Positions 1-7,474 of a stretch of 9,166 nt of DNA are shown one piece after another. Origin of the DNA: JAJUFS01 sp964599565 (lineage in GTDB: Bacteria > Pseudomonadota > Gammaproteobacteria > Natronospirales > JAJUFS01); the NCBI GenBank assembly GCA_964599565.1, contig CAZRFE010000086.1, positions 1 to 9,166 of the forward strand. Reading direction: 5' to 3'. Made by a program: the position numbers and the translations under genes. Position 1 is the stretch's first letter, and the number at the start of each line of letters is the position of its first letter. The notes under the pieces are model-generated. The model worked only from the letters and a program-made list of their open reading frames with translations, made no database searches and had not been told where the DNA came from.

Positions 1-995
1 TCCTTGCCGGTGATGTTCTTGTCGATGAGATCGAGCAGGAAGAGATGGTTGTCCGTGCCACCGCACACGATCCGGTAGCCGCGATCCTGCAACGCCTTCG
101 ACATTGCGCGCGCGTTCGCGACGACCTGCTTCTGGTATGCCTTGAATTCCGGTTCGAGCGCTTCCTTGAACGCAACGGCCTTCGCGGCGATGACGTGCAT
201 CAGCGGTCCGCCCTGCGTGCCGGGGAACACCATCGACTGCAGTTTCTTCTCGATGTCGGGATTCGACTTCGCAAGGATGAGACCGCCGCGCGGCCCGCGC
301 AGCGTCTTGTGCGTGGTGGACGTGACGACGTGCGCGTGCGGCACGGGATTCGGGTACACGCCGGCGGCGACGAGTCCTGCGACATGCGCCATGTCGACGA
401 CGAGATACGCACCGACGTCATCCGCGATCGCACGGAACTTTGCCCAGTCCATGATGCGCGAGTACGCGGAGAAACCCGCGACGACGACTTTCGGCCGATG
501 TTCGTTCGCGAGCTCGGCGATGTGGTCGTAATCAAGCTCGCCGGTGTCGGGATTGATGCCGTACTGCACGGCGTTGAACAGTTTCCCGGAGAAGTTCGGC
601 TTCGCGCCGTGCGTGAGATGGCCGCCGTGATCGAGGCTCATGCCGAGCAGCGTGTCGCCCGGCTTCATCAGCGCGAGGAACACCGCAGCGTTCGCCTGCG
701 AGCCGGAATGCGGCTGCACGTTCGCGTAGTCCGCGCCGAACAGCTGCTTCGCGCGCTCGATGGCAAGGCTTTCCGCCACGTCCACGAATTCGCAGCCGCC
801 GTAATAGCGCTTGCCGGGATAGCCTTCGGCGTACTTGTTGGTCAGCACCGAGCCCTGGGCGGCGAGCACGCGCGGGCTCGCGTAGTTCTCCGAGGCGATC
901 AGCTCGATGTGTTCTTCCTGCCGGCGGCGTTCGTCCTGCATGGCATCGTGAAGCGCGGCATCGAAATCCCGGATGGTCATGTCTTCGCGATACAT
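1..995 (-). CDS. glyA: Serine hydroxymethyltransferase, 5' 331 codons (3' end outside window)
   Basis: GlyA is the cytoplasmic PLP enzyme that interconverts serine plus tetrahydrofolate with glycine plus 5,10-methylene-tetrahydrofolate, the main one-carbon source. The reverse-strand translation begins MYREDMTIRDFDAALHDAM and shows the family blocks: EEHIELIASENY (residues 27-38), NKYAEGYPGKRYYGG (53-67), SLDHGGHLTHGAKPNFSG (120-137), VVDMAHVAG (199-207) and STTHKTLRGPRGG (226-238). K230 is the lysine that forms the Schiff base with PLP; D201 and H204 are the cofactor-contacting pair. E. coli GlyA has 417 residues, so about 85 C-terminal codons lie before base 1. The ATG at 995 is chosen because a GGGAG Shine-Dalgarno lies just upstream and its spacing to E. 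coli MLKREMN fits; a second in-frame ATG at 980 is less likely. It is divergent from the membrane-protein pair at 1157. Identification is secure. Confidence 0.97.
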   Translation of the reverse strand, partial: MYREDMTIRDFDAALHDAMQDERRRQEEHIELIASENYASPRVLAAQGSVLTNKYAEGYPGKRYYGGCEFVDVAESLAIERAKQLFGADYANVQPHSGSQANAAVFLALMKPGDTLLGMSLDHGGHLTHGAKPNFSGKLFNAVQYGINPDTGELDYDHIAELANEHRPKVVVAGFSAYSRIMDWAKFRAIADDVGAYLVVDMAHVAGLVAAGVYPNPVPHAHVVTSTTHKTLRGPRGGLILAKSNPDIEKKLQSMVFPGTQGGPLMHVIAAKAVAFKEALEPEFKAYQKQVVANARAMSKALQDRGYRIVCGGTDNHLFLLDLIDKNITGK

Positions 996-1025
996 CAGGC
1001 GGCTCTCCCGTTCAGGTGGTGAATC

Positions 1026-1053
1026 GGCCCGGAAAGGCCCGGTACAGGCCGGG
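1026..1053. repeat. GC-rich repeat and short hairpin in the glyA leader
   Basis: GGCCCGG occurs twice (1026-1032 and 1036-1042), followed by GGCCGGG at 1047-1053. CCCGG at 1038-1042 can pair with CCGGG at 1049-1053 around a six-base loop, so the glyA 5' leader could fold into a small hairpin upstream of the ribosome-binding site. It is too short to be a glycine riboswitch. In DNA this rich in G and C, such short arms may be chance. Confidence 0.3.
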
Positions 1054-1076
1054 TATGGGCGGCAATCAAGGGCCGC

Positions 1077-1082
1077 ATTGTA
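1077..1082 (-). promoter_or_regulatory. Candidate -10 element for glyA
   Basis: Read on the minus strand these bases are TACAAT, five of six matches to the sigma-70 -10 consensus. The element lies about 80 bases upstream of the glyA start, giving an untranslated leader of roughly 75 nt. No good -35 hexamer is seen 16-18 bases further upstream (two of six matches at best), so an activator may be needed or the call may be wrong. The leader contains the GC-rich repeats listed separately. Confidence 0.4.
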
Positions 1083-1156
1083 CCCGAATGCCCCGGGCGA
1101 CACATGGCGCGCAGCCTGCCACGCTTCACGGTGGACCCTTCCCCGACGGGGACGAA

Positions 1157-1648
1157 ATGCCTGTTTCCAAGCACGATCTCGAGACCGTCCGCCACGACCT
1201 TGACCTTGAAGAGTCGCTCGATCTTCACGTCCGGCGCTGGCGCGTGCGCGCGGTCGCATCCGGCGCGGTGCTGCTGCTCGCGATCCTCACGGTGCTCGGG
1301 CTGTTCGGCGACGGTCCGTTGAGCAGCACGACGGTTTCCGCGAACGGCGCCACGCTGCACTACGAGCGCTTCGTGCGCCATGGCAAGGAAACGCGCATGG
1401 AGGTGCGCATCGGCAAGGGCAACGTCGTCGCGCTCCCGCTCGACTATCTCGCGCGGTTCAAGCTCGACCGCGTGGTTCCCGAACCGAGGTCCGCGCGCGT
1501 GCGCGACGGCAGCGTGGTGTTCGAGTTCGACGCCACGGGCGAACTGCGCGCACGTTTCCATCTCCTGCCGGACGATCCCGGATACCTCAGCACGACCGTC
1601 ACCGCCGCCGGCACGCCGCTGACGGTGACGCAGTTCGTCTATCCCTGA
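1157..1648 (+). CDS. Unrecognised single-pass membrane protein upstream of YetF
   Basis: I do not recognise the family. The 163-residue protein has a charged N-terminus (1-31, rich in D, E, H and R), one hydrophobic segment (about 33-50, ASGAVLLLAILTVLGLF), and a roughly 110-residue C-terminal part with alternating hydrophobic residues that looks beta-rich. With arginines before the hydrophobic segment, the positive-inside rule puts the C-terminal domain outside the cytoplasmic membrane. The ATG at 1157 is preferred over upstream in-frame starts (GTG at 1016, ATGs from 1055 on) because GGGGA lies 4 nt before it and the upstream residues are low-complexity GC translation. The stop at 1648 is followed by a 9-bp gap to the YetF gene, whose ribosome-binding site overlaps this stop codon, so the two are probably co-transcribed. 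No catalytic motif is seen. Confidence 0.75.
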   Translation: MPVSKHDLETVRHDLDLEESLDLHVRRWRVRAVASGAVLLLAILTVLGLFGDGPLSSTTVSANGATLHYERFVRHGKETRMEVRIGKGNVVALPLDYLARFKLDRVVPEPRSARVRDGSVVFEFDATGELRARFHLLPDDPGYLSTTVTAAGTPLTVTQFVYP

Positions 1649-1657
1649 GGTACGCCG

Positions 1658-2110
1658 ATGGATCCCGTCATCCGCTCCGCCGTCGTCTACCTGTTCCTGA
1701 TGCTGGTGTTCCGGATTCTCGGCAAGCGCAGCCTCTCGGAGATCACGACCTTCGATTTCCTGCTGTTGCTGATCGTCGGCGAAGCCACGCAGCAGGCGTT
1801 GCTCGGTTCGGATTTCTCGATCACCAATGCGCTGCTCATCATCATCGTGCTGGTCGGCATCGATCTTGTGATCGCGAAGGTGAAGCAGAAGTGGCCGGCA
1901 TTCGAGAAGGCCGCGGAAGGCGTGCCGCTCATCATCGTTGCCGAAGGCAAGGCATTGAAGCTGCGCATGAAGCATGCCGGCGTGGACGAAGGCGATGTGC
2001 TGGAAGCGGCGCGCATGAAGCACGGCCTTGAGAGAATGGAACAGGTGCGCTACGCGATACAGGAACGCGACGGCAAGATTTCGATCATTCCCTACCAGAA
2101 GGAAGGCTGA
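1658..2110 (+). CDS. YetF/DUF421 family inner-membrane protein
   Basis: This 150-residue protein matches the DUF421 (YetF) pattern. A hydrophobic N-terminus (about 6-20) is followed by RILGKRSLSEITTFDFLLL (19-37), the family's conserved stretch, then VGEATQQALLGSDFSITNA (40-58), another membrane helix (about 58-73), and a soluble alpha/beta domain (about 85-147). The domain includes GVPLIIVAEGKAL, a KHAGVDEGDVLEAAR segment and the C-terminal GKISIIP typical of the family. Molecular function is unknown; Bacillus members are linked to spore physiology, which does not transfer to this organism. The soluble domain should face the cytoplasm. The ATG at 1658 has GAGG seven bases upstream. The length suits the short proteobacterial subgroup. 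The last 26 bases overlap the 3' end of the opposite-strand deacetylase gene. Confidence 0.9.
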   Translation: MDPVIRSAVVYLFLMLVFRILGKRSLSEITTFDFLLLLIVGEATQQALLGSDFSITNALLIIIVLVGIDLVIAKVKQKWPAFEKAAEGVPLIIVAEGKALKLRMKHAGVDEGDVLEAARMKHGLERMEQVRYAIQERDGKISIIPYQKEG

Positions 2111-3071
2111 CGCTCGCCTGCACGAACGCATTCACCACCGCGCTCCACGCCGCGCCGATGTTCGCGCGGTTGTAACCACCGCCACCGAGTGCCACCAGCC
2201 GGCCGTTCGCATGCTTCTCCGCGAGTGCAACGAGGCGCGCGGCGGCATGTCCGTGATCTTCCGGGGAGAATTCGAGCGCCGTCAGCGGATCGCCGGCGAT
2301 GGAATCCGCACCGCACTGGAGAAGGATGAACTCCGGCTCGGCCGCATCGATGAACGCTTCCGCCCGCTCCCACGCCGCACGAAACACATCGCTGTCCGCA
2401 CCCGCGGGCAACGGCAGGTTGAGTTTCGTGCCAGCGGCTTCACCCTTGCCGGTTTCCGCAGCATGACCTGTTCCGGGATACAGCGTGCGTCCGTCCTGGT
2501 GAATGTCGGCGATGAAGATTCCCGGATCGCTTTCATAGGCGTAGAAGACGCCGTCGCCGTGATGCGCATCGATATCCACGTACGCAACACGGCGAACGCC
2601 GTGACGCTGCCGCAAGGTTTCGATCGCAACGCCGATATCGCTGAACACGCAGAAACCCGCCGCGCGCTCGACGGCTGCATGATGCAGCCCGCCGATGGGC
2701 ACGAAGGCGCGCGCAAGCCGCCGCTCCGCAACCGCATCGATGGCGGCGAGCGTTGCACCAACGACGGCAAGTCCCGCCTCGAAGAGATGCGGCTCGGCGG
2801 GCGTATCGCCGAGATCAAGGCAGCCGCCTTCGCGCGCGCAACGGTCGCGCACGAAGGACACGTAATCGGCATCGTGAAACAGGAGGAGATCCGCCTCGCG
2901 CGCGGGACGTGAATCAAGGAGCAGCACCTGTTCATCAAGACCGCGTTCGCGGAGCGCGCGCAGGAACGCATCCTGGCGGTCCTGGCCGAACGGATGCCCG
3001 CCGGAAAAGCCATAACGCGCCGTGCCGGCGCCGGCGAAGACTGCAACAGGTCGGAGCGGATCAATGGACAT
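2085..3071 (-). CDS. Histone deacetylase family (AcuC-like) zinc amidohydrolase
   Basis: The 328-residue protein is a bacterial member of the class I/II HDAC fold (arginase-like), cytoplasmic, expected to hydrolyse acetyl-lysine or a small N-acetyl amide with a catalytic zinc. Motifs in order: GGLHHA (127-132, with the paired histidines H130 and H131), GFCVFSDIGVAI (139-150), VDIDAHHGDG (165-174), DIHQDGRTLYPGTG (189-202), QCGADSIAGDPL (252-263) and GGGGY (296-300). The zinc ligands D168, H170 and D256 and the transition-state tyrosine Y300 are all present, so it should be active. Bacterial relatives include AcuC (acetyl-CoA synthetase deacetylation), acetylpolyamine amidohydrolases and protein deacetylases; sequence alone does not decide the substrate. 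The open frame continues far upstream antisense to rimK, but the ATG at 3071 marks where the conserved family sequence begins. No clear Shine-Dalgarno is visible. It is divergent from the RimB-like gene. Confidence 0.93.
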   Translation of the reverse strand: MSIDPLRPVAVFAGAGTARYGFSGGHPFGQDRQDAFLRALRERGLDEQVLLLDSRPAREADLLLFHDADYVSFVRDRCAREGGCLDLGDTPAEPHLFEAGLAVVGATLAAIDAVAERRLARAFVPIGGLHHAAVERAAGFCVFSDIGVAIETLRQRHGVRRVAYVDIDAHHGDGVFYAYESDPGIFIADIHQDGRTLYPGTGHAAETGKGEAAGTKLNLPLPAGADSDVFRAAWERAEAFIDAAEPEFILLQCGADSIAGDPLTALEFSPEDHGHAAARLVALAEKHANGRLVALGGGGYNRANIGAAWSAVVNAFVQASVSLPSGRE

Positions 3072-3107
3072 GCGCCGCAGGCTAGCACTCGTGGCGCCAG
3101 GGCGAAA

Positions 3108-3116
3108 TGCTATGCT
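3108..3116 (+). promoter_or_regulatory. Candidate extended -10 promoter for the rimB-like/rimK operon
   Basis: TGC at 3108-3110 directly precedes TATGCT (3111-3116), which matches the -10 consensus at four of six positions and makes an extended -10 (TGn) element. Transcription would start near 3123, leaving about 20 nt before the GTG at 3144. There is no convincing -35 hexamer, which extended -10 promoters can tolerate. It sits in the 72-bp gap shared with the divergent deacetylase gene. The reverse strand of the same bases reads TAGCAT (3112-3107), a possible overlapping -10 for that gene. Confidence 0.4.
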
Positions 3117-3143
3117 TGCGCGACTTTCGGCGCGGAGAACGGT

Positions 3144-3632
3144 GTGCCCGGGACGGACAGGACAGGCGAGCGGACGACCGTGGGCTGGCGCGAATGGGTT
3201 GCGTTGCCGGAACTCGGCATCGCGCGCATCAAGGCGAAGGTCGACACCGGCGCACGCACCTCCACGCTGCATGCCTTCGACATCCGCGAGTACCACCGCG
3301 ACGGCCGGCGGCGCGTGCTGTTCGGCATTCATCCGGTGCAGCAGAACACCGACGCGGTGGTGTTCTGCGATGCCGAGGTCGTCGACCAGCGCTGGGTCAT
3401 GGATTCCGGCGGGCACCGCGAGGAACGGCTCGTCATCCGCACGCCGCTCAAGGTCGGTGCGGAGGAATGGCCGATCGAAATCACGCTCACCGGTCGCGAC
3501 ACCATGCGCTTTCGCATGCTCATCGGCCGCACCGCGATGAACGGACGGCTGGTCGTCTCGCCCGACCGCTCGTTCCTGGTTGCACCCGATGACTCGCTCG
3601 ATCCCGAAGCCGACAACCTTGAAGAAGACTGA
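3144..3632 (+). CDS. Retropepsin-like protease, 'ATP-dependent zinc protease' family (RimB-like)
   Basis: The 162-residue protein belongs to the Zn_protease/DUF785 family (PF05618). Its signature is the block VGWREWVALPELGIARIKAK (13-32) followed by VDTGARTSTLHA (33-44). D34-T-G-A is the catalytic triplet of a retropepsin-type aspartic protease, and LIGRTAMNGRLVVSP (126-140) is the second conserved block. No HExxH zinc motif is present, so the 'zinc protease' name is not supported. In Pseudomonas fluorescens the homologue RimB, encoded beside rimK, removes the glutamates that RimK adds to ribosomal protein S6. The 12-bp gap to rimK here fits that role. I chose the GTG at 3144 because GGAG (3134-3137) lies six bases upstream; a second GTG at 3180, just before GWREW, has a poorer ribosome-binding site. 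No upstream ATG gives credible sequence. The acidic tail (150-162) is probably disordered. Confidence 0.9.
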   Translation: MPGTDRTGERTTVGWREWVALPELGIARIKAKVDTGARTSTLHAFDIREYHRDGRRRVLFGIHPVQQNTDAVVFCDAEVVDQRWVMDSGGHREERLVIRTPLKVGAEEWPIEITLTGRDTMRFRMLIGRTAMNGRLVVSPDRSFLVAPDDSLDPEADNLEED

Positions 3633-3644
3633 CGAGCCGCGCGC

Positions 3645-4550
3645 ATGAAGATCGCCATACTTTCGAGAAACGCGAAACTTTATTCCACGCAGCGGCTGGT
3701 CGCGGCCGCAACGGCGCGCGGGCACACCGCGCGCGTCATCGATCCGCTGCGCTGCTACATGAACATCGCCGCGCACAACCCCGAGATTCACTACAAGGGT
3801 GGAAAGCTCGAGCATTTCGATGCGGTGATTCCGCGCATCGGCGCATCCGTGACGTTCTATGCAACGTCCATCCTGCGGCAGTTCGAGATGCTGGGCGTGT
3901 TTCCGCTGAACGAATCCGTTGCCGTCAGCCGCTCGAAGGACAAGCTGCGCTCGCTGCAGCTCCTTTCGCGCAAGGGCATCGGCATGCCCGCAACCGGCTT
4001 CGCGCATTCGCCGGACGATACGCAGGACCTGCTCAAGCTCGTCGGCGGCACGCCCGTCGTGATCAAGCTGCTGGAAGGCACGCAGGGCGTGGGCGTCGTG
4101 CTCGCGGAAACGCGCAAGGCGGCGGAATCCGTCATCGATGCATTCCGCGGACTGAACGCGCACTTTCTCGTGCAGGAATTCATCAAGGAAGCGGGCGGCA
4201 GCGACATCCGCTGTTTCGTCATCGGCGACAAGGTCGTCGCGGCCATGAAGCGCACTGCGAAGGAAGGCGAGTTCCGTTCCAACCTGCACCGCGGCGGCTC
4301 CGCGGAAGTCATCCGCATCACGCCGGACGAACGCCGCATGGCGGTGCGTGCGGCGAAGATCATGGGTCTCAATGTCGCGGGTGTCGACATCCTGCGCTCG
4401 GACAAGGGACCGCTCATCATGGAAGTGAATTCCTCGCCGGGACTTGAAGGCATCGAAACCGCCACCGGCAAGGATGTCGCCGGGCAGATCGTCGCGTTCA
4501 TCGAGAAGAACGCGGAACCCGGCAAGACGCGCACGCGGGGAAAAGGCTGA
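3645..4550 (+). CDS. rimK: Ribosomal protein S6--L-glutamate ligase
   Basis: RimK is an ATP-grasp ligase that adds glutamate residues to the C-terminus of 30S protein S6 (RpsF); the E. coli enzyme also makes poly-alpha-glutamate. The 301-residue product starts MKIAILSRNAKLYSTQRL and equals the E. coli length within one residue. ATP-grasp residues fall at the E. coli positions: K100 (SRSKDK), K141 (VVIKLLEGTQGVGV), D248 (NVAGVDILRS), E260 and N262 (LIMEVNSSPGLEGIE). The segment SDIRCFVIGDKVVAAMKR (186-203) and the FRSNLHRGG loop (210-218) are also typical. It lies 12 bp after the RimB-like gene, and its TGA shares an A with the ATG of the next gene (TGATG), so translational coupling is likely. 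No strong Shine-Dalgarno precedes the start. In Pseudomonas, RimK activity responds to cyclic-di-GMP, which may matter given the GGDEF gene downstream. Confidence 0.97.
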   Translation: MKIAILSRNAKLYSTQRLVAAATARGHTARVIDPLRCYMNIAAHNPEIHYKGGKLEHFDAVIPRIGASVTFYATSILRQFEMLGVFPLNESVAVSRSKDKLRSLQLLSRKGIGMPATGFAHSPDDTQDLLKLVGGTPVVIKLLEGTQGVGVVLAETRKAAESVIDAFRGLNAHFLVQEFIKEAGGSDIRCFVIGDKVVAAMKRTAKEGEFRSNLHRGGSAEVIRITPDERRMAVRAAKIMGLNVAGVDILRSDKGPLIMEVNSSPGLEGIETATGKDVAGQIVAFIEKNAEPGKTRTRGKG

Positions 4551-5623
4551 TGAACGCGAAGAAGAAAGACAAGCCGGAACGCGAACGCAACACGCCGATC
4601 GTCATCAACAACGTCGAGATCGCCGCCGGAACGCAGCGCACCGTCGACATCCCGATGGCAAGCCTTTACACGCACGCACCGGTCGCGATGCCTGTGCATG
4701 TCATCCACGGCCGCCACGCCGGACCGCGACTGATGGTGACGGCCGCCGTGCACGGCGACGAACTGAACGGCATCGAGATCATCCGCCGCCTGCTCGCGCT
4801 GCCGGTCCTGAAGCGCCTGGGCGGAACGCTGATCGCAGCGCCGATCGTCAATGTGCTCGGCGTGGTGCACAAGTCGCGTTACCTGCCCGACCGGCGCGAT
4901 CTCAACCGCAGCTTCCCCGGCTCCGAGGAAGGTTCGCTCGCCGCGCGTCTTGCGCATCTCGTCTGCTCGGAAGTGCTCACGCACGCAACGCACGGCATCG
5001 ACCTTCACACCGCGGCGATTCACCGCGACAACTATCCGCAGATCCGCGCGGATCTCGATGACGCGGACACGAAGCATCTTGCGCGCATGTTCGGTGCGCC
5101 CGTGCTCCTGAACGCGGGCACGCCGGCAGGTTCGCTGCGCGGCACCGCGGTGGAGCACGGCGTGAAATTCCTCGTATATGAAGCTGGCGAAGCGCTGCGT
5201 TTCGATGAAACCGCGATCCGCGGCGGTGTGGCGGGCATCATCAACGTGATGCGCGAACTCGGCATGCTGAAGGCCGCAAAGCGACAGAAGCGTACCGAAC
5301 CTGCCATCGCGCGCTCATCGACCTGGGTGCGCGCCTCGACGAGCGGCATCCTTCGCGCGCTCGTGCCGCTCGGCGATCACGTGAAGAAGGACGAACTGCT
5401 CGGCATCATCGGTTCGCCATTCGGCGAGAACGAACACGAACTGCGTGCGCCTTTCAACGGCATGATCATCGGCCGCACCACGATTCCGCTCGTGCACGAG
5501 GGCGAAGCGGTGTTTCACATCGCGCGCTTCGAAGGGCCGAAGGAAGCCGCGGTGCGTCTCGAATCGCTCAAGTCCACGTTCGCCGACGACGAACTGCTGC
5601 CGAACGAACCGCCGATCGTGTAA
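4550..5623 (+). CDS. AstE/AspA-family zinc hydrolase, third gene of the rimK operon
   Basis: The 357-residue protein belongs to the succinylglutamate desuccinylase/aspartoacylase family (M14-like zinc carboxypeptidase fold), which hydrolyses N-acyl amino acids. Zinc ligands are visible as H68 and E71 (AAVHGDELNG) and H153 (GIDLHT). RDLNRSFPG (116-124) is the substrate-carboxylate block and E211 (VYEAGEA) the catalytic glutamate. A lysine/arginine-rich N-terminus (1-13) precedes the catalytic domain (about 45-240). Residues 260-327 look like a barrel-sandwich (lipoyl-like) domain: GILRALVPLGDHVKKDELLG then LRAPFNGMIIGRTTIPLVHEG; no biotin/lipoate MKM motif is present. It is not AstE of arginine catabolism: no other ast genes are nearby and it is translationally coupled to rimK. 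A role in removing or recycling glutamyl groups is inference. The start overlaps the rimK stop, with AAGG just upstream. Confidence 0.9.
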   Translation: MNAKKKDKPERERNTPIVINNVEIAAGTQRTVDIPMASLYTHAPVAMPVHVIHGRHAGPRLMVTAAVHGDELNGIEIIRRLLALPVLKRLGGTLIAAPIVNVLGVVHKSRYLPDRRDLNRSFPGSEEGSLAARLAHLVCSEVLTHATHGIDLHTAAIHRDNYPQIRADLDDADTKHLARMFGAPVLLNAGTPAGSLRGTAVEHGVKFLVYEAGEALRFDETAIRGGVAGIINVMRELGMLKAAKRQKRTEPAIARSSTWVRASTSGILRALVPLGDHVKKDELLGIIGSPFGENEHELRAPFNGMIIGRTTIPLVHEGEAVFHIARFEGPKEAAVRLESLKSTFADDELLPNEPPIV

Positions 5624-5633
5624 CGCACCGCGT

Positions 5634-5662
5634 CCGACAAAGCGCGACCGCTGGGCTATAAT
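5634..5662 (+). promoter_or_regulatory. Sigma-70 promoter of ettA
   Basis: A perfect -10 hexamer TATAAT (5657-5662) lies 17 bases after CCGACA (5634-5639), which matches the -35 consensus TTGACA at four of six positions. Transcription should start near 5669, giving a leader of about 24 nt before the ettA ATG. This is the best promoter in the window. It implies that ettA is transcribed independently of the rimK operon, whatever read-through also occurs: no terminator is visible in the 69-bp gap. Confidence 0.8.
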
Positions 5663-5692
5663 GCGCGTCCTTTTCCACTCGCGACGGCAATC

Positions 5693-7363
<1,671 letters not shown>

Positions 7364-7373
7364 CGCGCTGTGG

Positions 7374-7407
7374 AAAAACAGAAACGCCGCCGCAAGGCGG
7401 CGTTCTG
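7374..7407. terminator. GC-rich hairpin after ettA, U-tract side on the minus strand
   Basis: AACGCCGCC (7383-7391) pairs perfectly with GGCGGCGTT (7396-7404) around a GCAA (GNRA) tetraloop. CAG (7379-7381) and CTG (7405-7407) extend the stem past a bulged A. On the plus strand no T-run follows (CATTCC), but five A's (7374-7378) precede it. Intrinsic termination is therefore predicted for minus-strand transcription, where the stem is followed by TTTTT. For ettA the hairpin may act as a weak or Rho-assisted terminator, or as a 3'-end protecting structure beginning only 10-20 nt after the stop codon. Confidence 0.6.
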
Positions 7408-7443
7408 CATTCCGGCCGATGCGGGCCTACTGCTTACTACGCA

Positions 7444-7469
7444 CGGGTAATCCCCGCCCCCTTTACCCG
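7444..7469. repeat. 7-bp perfect inverted repeat upstream of the GGDEF gene
   Basis: CGGGTAA (7444-7450) and TTACCCG (7463-7469) form a perfect inverted repeat around a 12-base pyrimidine-rich centre. In the plus-strand RNA it could be a modest hairpin followed by CCTTTT, that is, a second, weak terminator for ettA. As DNA it could be an operator for a dimeric regulator about 40 bp before the GGDEF start codon. The sequence does not decide between these. Confidence 0.4.
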
Positions 7470-7474
7470 CCTTT

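Noticed and set aside
45..1022. 325-codon plus-strand frame opposite glyA
   Set aside because: glyA on the minus strand has unmistakable motifs, including the PLP lysine; the plus frame is its shadow.
996..1082. Glycine riboswitch in the glyA leader
   Set aside because: The predicted leader is about 75 nt and has only short GC repeats; the conserved core of a glycine aptamer is not seen.
995..2131. 378-codon minus-strand frame opposite the membrane-protein pair
   Set aside because: The plus-strand YetF family match and its ribosome-binding site are better supported; the minus frame is rich in H, R, D and E with no membrane segment or motif.
3072..4289. Upstream extension of the deacetylase reading frame, which would make a 734-residue minus-strand protein
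   Set aside because: The extension runs antisense to the RimB-like gene and most of rimK, both clearly real, and has low-complexity, histidine/arginine/aspartate-rich composition. Conserved deacetylase sequence begins only after the ATG at 3071.
3857..5158. 433-codon minus-strand frame opposite rimK and the AstE-like gene
   Set aside because: It is antisense to two conserved enzymes and lacks any recognisable domain.
4550..5623. True astE of the arginine succinyltransferase pathway
   Set aside because: No other ast genes are adjacent, the gene is coupled to rimK, and the C-terminal domain and basic N-terminus point to a separate subfamily.
5624..5692. Terminator between the AstE-like gene and ettA
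   Set aside because: I found no stem-loop with a T-tract in this gap; it holds the ettA promoter and little else.
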